Origin: DASVTR01 sp036387475
GTDB lineage: Bacteria; Acidobacteriota; Blastocatellia; Pyrinomonadales; Pyrinomonadaceae
Length of the DNA stretch: 64,000 bases
NCBI GenBank assembly: GCA_036387475.1
Contig: DASVTR010000016.1
Location: forward strand, 434,001-498,000
Direction of reading: 5' to 3'
Position numbers and translations under genes: made by a program. The notes beneath the pieces are model-generated. The model saw nothing but the letters and a program-made list of their open reading frames with translations. It was not told where the DNA came from and made no database searches. Below are positions 26,720 through 37,282 of the stretch, piece by piece (position 1 is the stretch's first letter; each line of letters begins with the position of its first letter).

Positions 26720-27928
26720 ATGACTAAAAGAAAATTTATTCTACAAGGCTTTACATCAGATGCCCATATTACTGCGTTGCAAGGGCTGTTCGACGTCCCT
26801 AATATTAGACAGATTACGTTGAGTGTTGCCTTTGTTAAAGAAAGCGGAGTGCAACAAATTGAGGATAAGCTGAAAGTGCATGCTGCGAATGTGATTGTGT
26901 TTGCAGGGATTCGTAATGACATTACTTCTTATCAGGGACTGGCGCTACTGCACTCAATTGTTGGTAATAAACTTTACACCGTCGATACCGGGTCACGTAA
27001 CATTATCTTTCACCCAAAACTCTATCTGGTTCGTGGAGAAACACAGGCTCGTTTGATAGTTGGGAGTGCGAACCTGACTTTGGGAGGACTAAATAACAAT
27101 ATCGAAGCCAGCATGATGCTCGACTTTGATTTGGCAGACGCAGATGACAAGGCCGTTGTTGATGGTATCGAATCGCAGTTGATGGCTCTTCCGGCTGCCT
27201 ATTCAGCCAACGTTGTGAGGATTAGTTCGGTCAGTGAGCTTGCTGATATGTTAGCTAATGGACGTATAGTCGATGAAGCGGTGAGTTCTGCCCCGCGCCC
27301 GGTCGCGTCGACCACTAGAACCGGAGCGAGTGATACGGTTCCGCCCATTAAGTTGAAAGTTAAGCGGCTACGCCGGAACATAAGTCGAATGAGAGCAGCG
27401 CCTAGAAGGGCAAGGGCTGCACAATCCGTGACGCCCGCGTCAGCCGGAGGCACTCCCGCGCCAGGCCGTGTTGCCGCAACGGTCGGTACTGAATTTGAAC
27501 TGGTTTGGGAGAGTAAACCACTTAAGCGGCGCGACCTCAATATCCCGGACGAGCGCAATACACACCGGACAGGTTCGGTGAATCTTGATAAGGGCTTGTT
27601 GCCTGAAACAGTCGACCATCGGCACTACTTCCGCGATGAGGTTTTTTCTACTCTTACATGGAAGAGGAAGAGCCGATCAAGAACCGTTGAGGAAGCCCCG
27701 GCCAAGTTTCAACTCATTGTGAAAGGCATCAGCCACGGCGAATTTGACTCATCCATCCACCACACAATGGGAACTACAAGCAAAACGTATCAGCAGCATA
27801 ATGCTATGACGCGATTAAGCTGGGGCCAAATGCGTGAGCACGTTGCGTGGCCTGATCTAATAGGTAGGACGCTATTTCTCTACCGCGATAAAGTAGACCC
27901 AATGCGGTTCATTTTAGAAATAGACTAA
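26720..27928 (+). CDS. PLD-family restriction endonuclease (NgoFVII/BfiI-like)
   Basis: A 402-aa protein. Residues ~1-170 form a phospholipase-D-type nuclease with the HxK motif in FHPKLYLVRG and the partner GSANLTLGGLNNNIE. A flexible Arg/Ala/Pro linker (~190-255) leads to a C-terminal domain (~258-402) with WESKPLKRRDLNIP and the small polar/aromatic pattern of B3-like DNA-binding domains found in NgoFVII and BfiI. Such enzymes cleave DNA without metal. The convergent adenine methyltransferase overlapping its stop supports a restriction-modification pair. AGGA precedes the ATG. Confidence 0.78.
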   Translation: MTKRKFILQGFTSDAHITALQGLFDVPNIRQITLSVAFVKESGVQQIEDKLKVHAANVIVFAGIRNDITSYQGLALLHSIVGNKLYTVDTGSRNIIFHPKLYLVRGETQARLIVGSANLTLGGLNNNIEASMMLDFDLADADDKAVVDGIESQLMALPAAYSANVVRISSVSELADMLANGRIVDEAVSSAPRPVASTTRTGASDTVPPIKLKVKRLRRNISRMRAAPRRARAAQSVTPASAGGTPAPGRVAATVGTEFELVWESKPLKRRDLNIPDERNTHRTGSVNLDKGLLPETVDHRHYFRDEVFSTLTWKRKSRSRTVEEAPAKFQLIVKGISHGEFDSSIHHTMGTTSKTYQQHNAMTRLSWGQMREHVAWPDLIGRTLFLYRDKVDPMRFILEID

Positions 27929-29577
27929 CTTGCCTCGGCTAGGGGTTCACTTGATGTCCGATGTCTGCGGTCTCGCAGCATACGCCACCCCTCCAAAATA
28001 CATTCCTGCTTGGAGCGTGAAAGCCCCAATCCTCCTAAAACCACTTTGCCTTGATCTGAAAGCACCTGCTGCGCTGGCAGGCTACGAATAGCTTTGTCTA
28101 GAGCTAGCAGGTCTACATTGGCGTTAGCGGGTAGGGGAATAGTCAATCGCTCAATTTCAGATGGAATCAATTCAAGTACTCCGCCACCATAGTGGCGGCC
28201 TTCCAGTTCTGCGCTTAAAGCCGTCAGCGGGTTGATGAAGCAGCCAACGAGTTTCTCTGCTCTAACATCCCGCGTGCGAATACGGTAAGCCGTGTCGGTG
28301 GTGTAAGCGCGAAAACTATTGAGAATCAATCGAGGCGCGTCGTGGGCGCGTTTCAGCATCCCTATTTCAGTGGAGTAAACAGACGGTACGACATACCACG
28401 GCGAGCGGACACGGCATTTGTAACGCGTGTGCAGATTTTGTTCTTCACCGAGTTTTATATAGGCTTCTGCATTAGCATCAATTTTTTCCGTGTCTTTCTG
28501 GAACAAGAGGAAGTTTGTGGGAAGTCCTTTGGTGGCGTTCGCCGTGTGCTGCTGCTCATCATAGATGACACCGGGACAGTGTTCGCTGCGCCCAAACATC
28601 GGGTGAGACCACTTATTGAGCTGGTAACTGTTTACAATTTCATCAGAAACAAGAAAATACTTATTTGCGCCGGTAACGATTCCCACATCCACTCCGGCTA
28701 TATCCTTGAACCGATGTACGTCAACATGACCTGCGAGTTCATCGAATAGCGAGCGCGTTTCTGTGTCAAGCAAGGCGCGAGTCCACTTTCCATAGATGGT
28801 TTCGCCATTAATCACTTGTGGGGTACTGAAAATGGTAGCGGGATTGAGTTGAAGGAACTCTCTCCCTTTGACCGGATAAATTCCGAGACCCTCAGGCTTT
28901 TTCGTTCCGCTTTCTTTCTTCTCTGCAAGTAAGATTACTGCGCCTTGAAGGGTGTCGGAGAACCATATCTCTTCCGGATCAATAATCACTATACGGCGAC
29001 ATTCACGGCCCAGATAAGAGCGTAGCGATTGCGCGTGTGTAACATGAATAATCTCGGATGGAACTATCATTGCCAGCCGCCCACCCGGACGCAGAAGCGC
29101 CATTGATGCGAGAATAAACGGAACCCACGCATTGGTATGCTTGGTGAAAGGCAACCCAAGTTGTCTAAAGATGCTCTCTGCGCGCACTTGGAACAGTTCA
29201 GGGAGATACTGATAGCGGACAAATGGTGGGTTGCCGACAACAGCGTCAAAACTGGCGTCACCTGCATCCAGGCGATGAAGCGCCCATTGAAGAAAATCCT
29301 CAGAGTAAACCTGAGCCGCTGCCAGACCAGCATCACAAGCCCTGGCCCGAGCTTTTGCAGCTTCTTCCGCATCCAACTCGAAGCCGACCACATCAGCTTT
29401 CTGGGAGTCTTTCACTTGGGCTAGTGCGGTAAAAAACACACCATCACCACAGCTTGGCTCCAGAATCCGTGTAGGGCCGATTTCCTTCGTCCAGCGAACC
29501 ATGAACGCAGCAAGGTCGCTCGGAGTGTAGTAGCCCCCCCGAAGCTTCTGCGCTGATTCCATTTCGATGAAATTCAT
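27925..29577 (-). CDS. N6-adenine DNA methyltransferase, Eco57I/TaqI type
   Basis: A 550-aa protein. The N-terminal half is a gamma-class DNA methyltransferase: TPSDLAAFMVRW, motif I RILEPSCGDGVFF, and motif IV NPPFVRYQYLPE (Asn-Pro-Pro-Phe for adenine). The C-terminal half (ALLDTETRSLFDELAGHVD... to GGVLELIPSEIERLTIPLP) is the TaqI/Eco57I-like target-recognition region. It should protect host sites from the convergent PLD-type nuclease, with which it shares four bases at the stops. No sign of frameshift; both halves of the system seem intact. Confidence 0.88.
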   Translation of the reverse strand: MNFIEMESAQKLRGGYYTPSDLAAFMVRWTKEIGPTRILEPSCGDGVFFTALAQVKDSQKADVVGFELDAEEAAKARARACDAGLAAAQVYSEDFLQWALHRLDAGDASFDAVVGNPPFVRYQYLPELFQVRAESIFRQLGLPFTKHTNAWVPFILASMALLRPGGRLAMIVPSEIIHVTHAQSLRSYLGRECRRIVIIDPEEIWFSDTLQGAVILLAEKKESGTKKPEGLGIYPVKGREFLQLNPATIFSTPQVINGETIYGKWTRALLDTETRSLFDELAGHVDVHRFKDIAGVDVGIVTGANKYFLVSDEIVNSYQLNKWSHPMFGRSEHCPGVIYDEQQHTANATKGLPTNFLLFQKDTEKIDANAEAYIKLGEEQNLHTRYKCRVRSPWYVVPSVYSTEIGMLKRAHDAPRLILNSFRAYTTDTAYRIRTRDVRAEKLVGCFINPLTALSAELEGRHYGGGVLELIPSEIERLTIPLPANANVDLLALDKAIRSLPAQQVLSDQGKVVLGGLGLSRSKQECILEGWRMLRDRRHRTSSEPLAEAS

Positions 29578-29805
29578 GGTTTTTCGCTTGATGGTGACAA
29601 TTTTTGAAGCAACTCCTATGTTGGCATCTTAGGTCAATCAGGGTGCTACGGCAACCTTTCTTTCACCTGTCGACTTTAGGCGTGTACTTAGTAATTTAAT
29701 GACAGGATAGTGAGTGCAGTGACCTTGATGCCTTGTCATTGGAATTCGACATGATTTATCGCCGCTGCCGGGGCTGCGTTATATTGCTAATGTGTGAAGC
29801 TGACT

Positions 29806-32800
29806 TTAGGCGCTGGCGCTGAGGTCGTGGCGTTCGAGTTTGAGGTAGAGTCCGCGACGTGTGAGGCCGAGTTCGCGTGCGGCGCGAGAGATGTTGCCGC
29901 CGTGTTTGCGCAAGGCTTCGGCGATCATGCGGCGTTCGAGTTCGGCCATCGCATCGGCTAGCGTTAGATTTTGGCCGGGGGCGGAGGCGAGCGTGCTGAT
30001 GGGAGTGACGGCGTTGGGGGCCGTGACGGGCGCGGCGGCGCGCTTCAATTCGGGCGAGAGATGTTCGGGCGTGAGCACCGCGCCGTCTTCCGCGCGGGCG
30101 ACGATGCGCTGGATTTCGTTGCAGAGTTGGCGGACGTTGCCGGGCCATTCGCAGACCATCAGGAGGTCTACGGCCTGCGGCGTGATCTCTATGTCGCGGC
30201 GTCCGAACTTCGCTGAGTAGTGGTTGATGTAATAGTTAACGATGGTCGGAATCTCGCTGCGTCGTTCGCGCAAAGGCGGAACGCGCAGGCGTATGACGTT
30301 TAAGCGATAATATAGGTCTTCGCGGAATCTCCCTTGAGCGACCATCTCTTCGAGGTCTGTGTTGGTGGCGGCGATGATGCGTACGTCAACCTTGATGGGG
30401 CGCTGCTCGCCCAGGGGTTGAATCTCTCCCTCTTGCAGAAAGCGCAGCAGCTTCGGCTGCACGTCGAGCGGCAAATCTCCTATCTCGTCAAGGAAGAGCG
30501 TGCCGCCTGCGGCGGAGCGGATGACGCCGCTTGAATCGTTGACCGCGCCCGTGAACGCGCCCCTGCGATAGCCAAAGAGATAGCCTTCCGACAACTCCTT
30601 CGGGACAGCCGTGCAGTTAAACGGCACGAAGACTTTGGAGCGGCGCGAAGAGATGGCGTGGATGGCGCGTGCGACGAGTTCCTTGCCCGTACCAGATTCG
30701 CCAGTGACGAGCACGGTCACGTCCGAAGAGCGTATCTTGTGCACCTCTTCGACAAGGCGCGTCATGGCGGGGCTGGAATGTATAAAGCCTGTCATCAGGC
30801 TCGTGCCTGCGAGTTGGTCTTGCTCCGGCGTCGTGCGGCCCGCGCGCGTTCGCGCTCGCAGAGCACAGACATCCATCCCAAGCTCTACGACGCGTAGCAG
30901 CGGCTCAAGCGAGATGTTGCCGGGCAGTCCAGCCGCACGCGGAGAGATAAAGAGCGTTGCGGGAGCAGCGTTGGGCGCGTGCAACAGGAAAATTGAAGCG
31001 TCGTTTTCCGTCGCCAGTTGTTCTCTTTCGGCGTCGTTCTTCGCCAGACAGAGATACGCCGCCAGACGCGTGCTTTCGTCCGCGTTGCAGCCGTGCGAGA
31101 CGACCACCTTCGGGCGATTGTCTTCAGCCGTCTCTGCAATCAGCACGCGGCGGGCGTTCGTCTCCTGATGTATGACTGCGGCCAACTCGCGTAGGAGCAG
31201 TTCGCGCGAAGCGACCGCTTCGGCCAGACGCAGCGTGAGCAATTGCGTGAGCGCAGAGCGTTCGTTCTGCTGTTCGGGCGCGTGGCGGTCTAAGGTGTTG
31301 AGCGCTTCTTCTGCGCGTTGCAAATCAAGACGCGCGCCGACTTCGCGGAAAGTGTGCAGGGCGCGGCCCAAGTGCTCGGCTGCGCGTTCGGGCTGCGTGT
31401 GCGCGTAGGTGCGGCCCAGTTGATAGTGAGCGCGTGCGCTGCGATAGCGGTCGCCGAGCAGGTCGAAGATAGAAACGCTGCGCGCGAAGTGCTGCGCGGC
31501 CAGCACAGTGTCCTGCTGAGCGACCGAGAGCATCCCTGCGAGGCGCTGCGCCTCACCCGCAAAGCCCATGTCCGTCGCAGAATCCGTCACCTCGCTGGTA
31601 ATCTTCTGTAGCTCCGCAGAGCACTCCGAGAGTTTGCCGCAGGCTAGATTGGCTTCGGCCAGCAGTAGGTGTGACTCGATGATGGCGTGGCGGTCGCCTA
31701 TCTGCTCCGCGAAGCCGAGCGCCTGTTGGCCCAACTCAAGAGCACGCGCGCCGTCGTTCATCTGTAGATGACAGCGACCGAGCGTGCGCAGGGCTTGCCC
31801 CGCATACCACTTGTTGCCGTTTTCAGTGGCGAGGGCGACGGCGCGTTCCAGAAGTTGCTGCGCTTCCTCTAGGTCGCCGCGCAGGGTGCGCAGTTCGCCC
31901 AGAGAGTCGAGCACAATCGGCACTTTCGCGCCGCGCTCGTCAATCTCGGAAGCGAGGGCGAGCGCCCGCTCAAGAGCAGCCTGCGCGCGTGCCCACTCGC
32001 CGACGAGCATCAGGTTAATGCCTAAGTTGTTATAGCCGAGCGCGGCGTTAGCCTTGTGCTCCGTGCGCTCGTAGTAGCTGATGGCTTTTTCAAGGTAGCG
32101 TATGCCTTCCTGCGGGCGCTTGAGAAACCAGCACGCCCCGGCCATGTTCGCGTAAATCTTGCCGAGCAGATACGGCGCAGGATGATCGCCGACCAGCTTC
32201 AACGCCTGCTCAAAATTTTCGAGGCCAGCCTCGTAGTGGCCCTCCTGCGTATCCGCGAGCGCAAGGCCGAAGTAGGCTTCCGCCAAGCCCCGCCAGTCGC
32301 CCGTGACGCGGTAATGCTCAAGGGCTTTCTGCGCGTGGTCGCGCGCGATGGTGTATTCGTTGATGCTGCGATAAACGCGCGCCAGCGCCGCGTAGATAGC
32401 GCCAATCTGCGCGGGCGTGCCCGTCTCTGACGTATCGCGCAGGGCCGAGTTTAAGAGTGCGATGGCTTTCGGATGATCGCCGGTGTAGTTGTATGACAGA
32501 CCGATTTGAACTCTCAGGCAGGAGAGCGCTTCGGCGTCCAACTTGACGCGCGCTTCCGGCGCTTCGTACATCTGCACGGCTTCGAGCGCCTGCGCGTACT
32601 GGCCTTCCATTTCCAGCGCAGCGGAGAGCGCGCAGCGTGCCTGCGCCAGAAGGGAAGCATCGCCGCGAGCAGCCGCCATCAAAGGCGTTAAACGCGCTCT
32701 GGCTTCCGAAGTCAAACCCTGATCGAGCAGTAAGCGAACGGCTTCCAACTCGCTTGCGAGTGATTCGCGCGAGGCGTTTGTGCGCGCCGCACGCGAACGC

Positions 32801-32865
32801 AGGCGCACACGCGCGTCGGCCAGATTAACAACACCGGATTCTGTTGGGGAGTTTTCTTTATTCAC
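29806..32865 (-). CDS. large TPR / GAF-like / sigma-54 activator (AAA+, Fis HTH)
   Basis: A 1019-aa regulator from GTG 32865. Residues ~25-530 are TPR repeats (e.g. AALGYNNLGINLMLVGEWAR). A GAF-like region follows (~545-680). The sigma-54 AAA+ domain has Walker A GESGTGKE, the sigma-54 contact loop GAFTGA, Walker B GTLFLDEIGD and the R-finger region PPLRERRSEIP. The C-terminal ~40 residues are a Fis-type HTH (ALRKHGGNISRAARELGLTR). It should activate sigma-54 promoters in response to a ligand or protein sensed by the TPR/GAF part. The target is unknown. Confidence 0.9.
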   Translation of the reverse strand: MNKENSPTESGVVNLADARVRLRSRAARTNASRESLASELEAVRLLLDQGLTSEARARLTPLMAAARGDASLLAQARCALSAALEMEGQYAQALEAVQMYEAPEARVKLDAEALSCLRVQIGLSYNYTGDHPKAIALLNSALRDTSETGTPAQIGAIYAALARVYRSINEYTIARDHAQKALEHYRVTGDWRGLAEAYFGLALADTQEGHYEAGLENFEQALKLVGDHPAPYLLGKIYANMAGACWFLKRPQEGIRYLEKAISYYERTEHKANAALGYNNLGINLMLVGEWARAQAALERALALASEIDERGAKVPIVLDSLGELRTLRGDLEEAQQLLERAVALATENGNKWYAGQALRTLGRCHLQMNDGARALELGQQALGFAEQIGDRHAIIESHLLLAEANLACGKLSECSAELQKITSEVTDSATDMGFAGEAQRLAGMLSVAQQDTVLAAQHFARSVSIFDLLGDRYRSARAHYQLGRTYAHTQPERAAEHLGRALHTFREVGARLDLQRAEEALNTLDRHAPEQQNERSALTQLLTLRLAEAVASRELLLRELAAVIHQETNARRVLIAETAEDNRPKVVVSHGCNADESTRLAAYLCLAKNDAEREQLATENDASIFLLHAPNAAPATLFISPRAAGLPGNISLEPLLRVVELGMDVCALRARTRAGRTTPEQDQLAGTSLMTGFIHSSPAMTRLVEEVHKIRSSDVTVLVTGESGTGKELVARAIHAISSRRSKVFVPFNCTAVPKELSEGYLFGYRRGAFTGAVNDSSGVIRSAAGGTLFLDEIGDLPLDVQPKLLRFLQEGEIQPLGEQRPIKVDVRIIAATNTDLEEMVAQGRFREDLYYRLNVIRLRVPPLRERRSEIPTIVNYYINHYSAKFGRRDIEITPQAVDLLMVCEWPGNVRQLCNEIQRIVARAEDGAVLTPEHLSPELKRAAAPVTAPNAVTPISTLASAPGQNLTLADAMAELERRMIAEALRKHGGNISRAARELGLTRRGLYLKLERHDLSASA

Positions 32866-33171
32866 TTTTCTTTCAAATCAAAGCGAGGACGCAACGAGCG
32901 AGCTTTGGTAACACAGTAAACTGCGAATCGACGCGCGGTTTCAGATAAAGCTGTCGGGTATAAAGACTGTGGGGCTTGCGGGCTGCCCGTCCTTGCTCCC
33001 ACACAATGGGACGGCTCCCGCATAGAGCGTTGCGTATGTACGAGAGGGAATTTAACACAAGCTGAGAAACAAGGCAAAAGTTCAAAGTCAAATGTCGATG
33101 GCCCAGGCACACGGTTTTGACGTTGGATCGTGGACTTTAGACTGTGGACTCTCTTTTCGTTTGGCCTTTCC

Positions 33172-33200
33172 TTGACACTATTTACAGCCGCCGTTATCAT
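33172..33200 (+). promoter_or_regulatory. near-consensus sigma-70 promoter of the ffh operon
   Basis: TTGACA (33172-33177), a 17-bp spacer and TATCAT (33195-33200) lie 41 bp before the ffh ATG. The rest of the 375-bp gap between the TPR activator and ffh holds no gene; an imperfect repeat-like stretch is near 33110-33150. Confidence 0.8.
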
Positions 33201-33240
33201 CTTCGTTTCCGTCTGAAGCGCGGATTCCGTCTGTAAATGT

Positions 33241-34752
<1,512 letters not shown>

Positions 34753-34755
34753 CGC

Positions 34756-34828
34756 GGAGGTCAGAGGTCAGAGGTCAGAGGTCAGTTTTTAGTTTTAACT
34801 AACCTCTAACCTCTAACCTCTAACCTCC
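34756..34828. repeat. junction inverted repeat of four heptamers per arm
   Basis: The left arm (34756-34785) has four AGGTCAG units and the right arm (34799-34828) four CTAACCT units. Complementarity is complete except for one C-to-T difference in each unit, which would still pair as G-U in RNA. It lies between ffh and rpsP, ending 7 bp before the rpsP ribosome site. Confidence 0.88.
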
Positions 34829-34847
34829 ACATCTGGAGGAAAGAAAT

Positions 34848-35114
34848 TTGTTAGCCATTAGATTGATGCGCATGGGCGCGAAGAAGAGACCTTCCTACCG
34901 CATTGTGGTGAAGGAGAAGCTGTCGAAGCGCGATGGGTCGTATCTCGAAAACCTGGGGACGTATAACCCGACGCAAGAGCCAGCCGAGATCAAGCTCAAC
35001 AGTGAGCGCGTGCAATACTGGATCGCGAAGGGCGCTCAGCCGACCGATACTGTCAACCGCTTGATTAAAGCCAACGCGAAAGCAAACGCTGCCAGTCAGG
35101 AATCTGAAGTCTAG
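34848..35114 (+). CDS. rpsP: 30S ribosomal protein S16
   Basis: An 88-aa protein of standard bS16 length: LAIRLMRMGAKKRPSYRIVV, YLENLGTYNP, and ERVQYWIAKGAQPTDTV are diagnostic. The start is TTG 34848, set by GGAGGA at 34835-34840 with 7-nt spacing; no ATG fits. It is the second gene in ffh-rpsP-khpA-rimM-trmD-rplS-rnhB, the classical bacterial order. Confidence 0.97.
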   Translation: MLAIRLMRMGAKKRPSYRIVVKEKLSKRDGSYLENLGTYNPTQEPAEIKLNSERVQYWIAKGAQPTDTVNRLIKANAKANAASQESEV

Positions 35115-35171
35115 AGTCTGTCGTCACAAACAGGCCAACGGCTTTAGGCTCTTGACTCTTGACGTTGAGTT

Positions 35172-35405
35172 ATGAAAGAAACCGTCGAAATGATTGTGAA
35201 GGCGCTCGTTGACGAGCGCGAGGCGGTTGACGTGCGCGAGATTGAGCGCAACGAGACGACGGTCATCATCGAAGTGCGCGTCGCGGAATCTGACATGGGC
35301 AAGTTGATCGGGCGGCAGGGACGAACCGTTCGCGCTCTGCGAGCGCTGCTGCACGCGGCGAGTGTCAAACGTAACCGGCGCTTTATTCTCGAAATCGTTG
35401 AATGA
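35172..35405 (+). CDS. khpA: KH-domain RNA-binding protein KhpA (YlqC family)
   Basis: A 77-aa single KH domain with the GxxG loop in MGKLIGRQGRTVRALRALL. Members bind RNA and, with KhpB in some bacteria, influence cell-wall synthesis and ribosome-related RNAs. The stop overlaps the rimM start (ATGA, 35402-35405), so the two are translationally coupled. Confidence 0.95.
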   Translation: MKETVEMIVKALVDEREAVDVREIERNETTVIIEVRVAESDMGKLIGRQGRTVRALRALLHAASVKRNRRFILEIVE

Positions 35406-35968
35406 GTGGCGATGAGGAAAAAGGCGCGGAGGCTGCTGCCGCCGCAACGGCGGAAGAGTTGGTAGCAGTGGCAAAGGCCGTCAAGACGCGTGGCTTGCGC
35501 GGCGAGATAGTCGCAGAACTGCTGACAGATTTCCCTGAGCGTTTCGAGGGGCTTGAAAGATTGATTGCGGTTGCGCCAAACGGCAGCCGCACGACGCTCG
35601 CGCTCGAAGAGCACTGGTTTCAAGCGAACCGCGTCATCCTGAAGTTTGCCGGTTTCGATTCCATCGAAGAGGCGAGCGCGCTGGTCGGCCATGAGTTTGC
35701 AGTGCCGGAAGCGGAGCGCGTCGAACTGCCAGACGATGAGTTTTACGATTGGGAGCTTGAGGGTTGCCGGGTCGAAACCATCGCGGGCGAAGAAGTGGGC
35801 AGGGTGCGCGAAGTGCTGCACACGGGCGGCGTAGAGGTGCTGGCGATTGACAACATGGAGACGGGGCGCGAACACCTGATTCCGCTGGCAGACGAAATCT
35901 GCGTCGAAATTAACATCGAGCAGAAGCTGATTCGCATTGACGCGCCCGAAGGACTGTTGGAATTTTAG
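35402..35968 (+). CDS. rimM: ribosome maturation factor RimM
   Basis: A 188-aa protein. The N-terminal RimM domain has AKAVKTRGLRGEIVAELLTD; the C-terminal PRC-barrel has FYDWELEGCRVET, VGRVREVLHTGG and the late HLIPLADEIC. It assists 16S rRNA 3'-domain assembly by binding S19. A ~20-residue acidic/Ala extension precedes the domain. The stop lies inside the left arm of a junction palindrome. Confidence 0.95.
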   Translation: MSGDEEKGAEAAAAATAEELVAVAKAVKTRGLRGEIVAELLTDFPERFEGLERLIAVAPNGSRTTLALEEHWFQANRVILKFAGFDSIEEASALVGHEFAVPEAERVELPDDEFYDWELEGCRVETIAGEEVGRVREVLHTGGVEVLAIDNMETGREHLIPLADEICVEINIEQKLIRIDAPEGLLEF

Positions 35969-36063
35969 ATTTTGGATTTTAGATTTTAGATTGCAGCGAG
36001 TTGGCTGCAACTCGACTTTTCTTCCGGTCGTTAATCCAGAATCTAAAATCTAAAATCCAAAAT
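35962..36063. repeat. junction inverted repeat, unit like ATTTTAG/ATTTTGG (copy 1)
   Basis: Left arm 35962-35992 consists of ATTTTAGATTTTGG-like units and overlaps the rimM stop; right arm 36033-36063 is its near complement and runs into the trmD ATG (36062-36064). The ~40-bp centre is unrelated. A second element of the same sequence family follows trmD. Confidence 0.85.
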
Positions 36064-36760
36064 GAAGTTTGACATCATCACTATCTTCCCGGACTTTTTT
36101 CGAGAGGTCTTTGATTACGGGATTATCCGGCGGGCGCGCGTCGCCGAGTTGGTGTTGATTGAAGCGCACGACTTGCGCGCGTGGACGAGCAATAAGCATC
36201 ACATTGTCGATGATCGCCCGTTTGGCGGCGGCGACGGGATGGTCTTGAAGCCGGAGCCGATCTTCGCCGCAGTTGAAAAGTTGACGGGCGCGAGCGCTGA
36301 CGCAAAGGGCTACGATGAAAAGACACGCGTCGTGCTGCTCTCGCCGCAGGGGCGACAGCTAACGCAAAGGCTCGCTGGAGAGTTAGCCCAGGCCGAGCAT
36401 GTTGTTTTGATTTGTGGCCGCTACGAGGGCGTTGACGAGCGCGTGGCCGAGAAGTTGGTGACGGACGAAATTTCCATAGGGGATTACGTGCTGTCGGGTG
36501 GCGAGCCGGCAGCGGTCGTGCTAATCGATGCAGTGGTCAGGCTCTTGCCGGGCGCTTTGGGCAACGAGACATCAGCCGTCAACGAATCGTTCAGCGAAGG
36601 AATTTTGGATTATCCGCACTACACGCGCCCGCCGGAGTTTCGTGGGATGCGTGTCCCGGAAGTTTTGTTGAGCGGGCATCACGCTGAGATTGAGCGCTGG
36701 CGTCGCGAGCAGGCATTGAAGAAGACCGAGCGCAACAGGCCAGACCTGATAAAAGAATAA
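36062..36760 (+). CDS. trmD: tRNA (guanine-N1)-methyltransferase TrmD
   Basis: A 232-aa SPOUT methyltransferase making m1G37 in tRNAs, needed to prevent +1 frameshifting. Diagnostic motifs: DDRPFGGGDGMVLKPEP, LLSPQGRQLTQ, CGRYEGVDERV and GDYVLSGGEPA (knot and SAM site). The start codon lies at the end of a palindrome arm and no Shine-Dalgarno is present immediately upstream, so coupling or the hairpin could affect its translation. Confidence 0.97.
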   Translation: MKFDIITIFPDFFREVFDYGIIRRARVAELVLIEAHDLRAWTSNKHHIVDDRPFGGGDGMVLKPEPIFAAVEKLTGASADAKGYDEKTRVVLLSPQGRQLTQRLAGELAQAEHVVLICGRYEGVDERVAEKLVTDEISIGDYVLSGGEPAAVVLIDAVVRLLPGALGNETSAVNESFSEGILDYPHYTRPPEFRGMRVPEVLLSGHHAEIERWRREQALKKTERNRPDLIKE

Positions 36761-36878
36761 TTTTGGATTTTAGATTTTGGATTTTGGATTAAGCGAATGG
36801 CGAAAGCTGAGTATTCAAAATCCTGCTTCAAGGTGCGGCGGCACACCAATCTAAAATCCAAAATCTAAAATCTAAAAT
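36761..36878. repeat. junction inverted repeat, unit like ATTTTAG/ATTTTGG (copy 2)
   Basis: Arms of about 30 bp at 36761-36790 and 36848-36878, again of TTTTGGATTTTAGA units, with a ~57-bp unrelated centre. The right arm stops exactly before the rplS ribosome site (GGAG, 36879-36882). Same unit family as the element before trmD. Confidence 0.85.
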
Positions 36879-36890
36879 GGAGTTATAGAG

Positions 36891-37274
36891 ATGAATCGCT
36901 TAGATATTATTGAGAATAAACAGAAGCGTGACGGCATCCCGGATTTTCAGCCGGGCGATACGGTGCGCGTCCACGTACGCATTAAGGAATCCGAGACGAA
37001 AGAGCGTTTGCAGGCGTTTGAAGGCGTCGTCATTGCGCGCAAGCACGGCGGCGTGCGCGAGACGATTACGGTGCGCAAGGTCAGCTTCGGAGTCGGCGTC
37101 GAAAGAATCTTCCCGCTGCACGCGACGATCATTGACCACATAGATGTGGTCAAGCGTGGACGCGTGCGTCGCGCCAAGCTTTACTACCTGCGTGAGCTTC
37201 GCGGCAAGGCCGCTCGCATCCGCGAAAAGGATACGCGCACGACCGCGCAGGCCGCAGCCGCTAAGAAGGGATAA
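36891..37274 (+). CDS. rplS: 50S ribosomal protein L19
   Basis: A 127-aa bL19: FQPGDTVRVHVRIKE, RLQAFEGVVIARK, ETITVRKVSFGVGVERIFPL and RRAKLYYLRELRGKAARI are conserved. It sits at the 30S-50S interface. GGAG lies 8 nt upstream. It ends 8 bp before rnhB. Confidence 0.97.
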   Translation: MNRLDIIENKQKRDGIPDFQPGDTVRVHVRIKESETKERLQAFEGVVIARKHGGVRETITVRKVSFGVGVERIFPLHATIIDHIDVVKRGRVRRAKLYYLRELRGKAARIREKDTRTTAQAAAAKKG

Positions 37275-37282
37275 CAAAAGAG

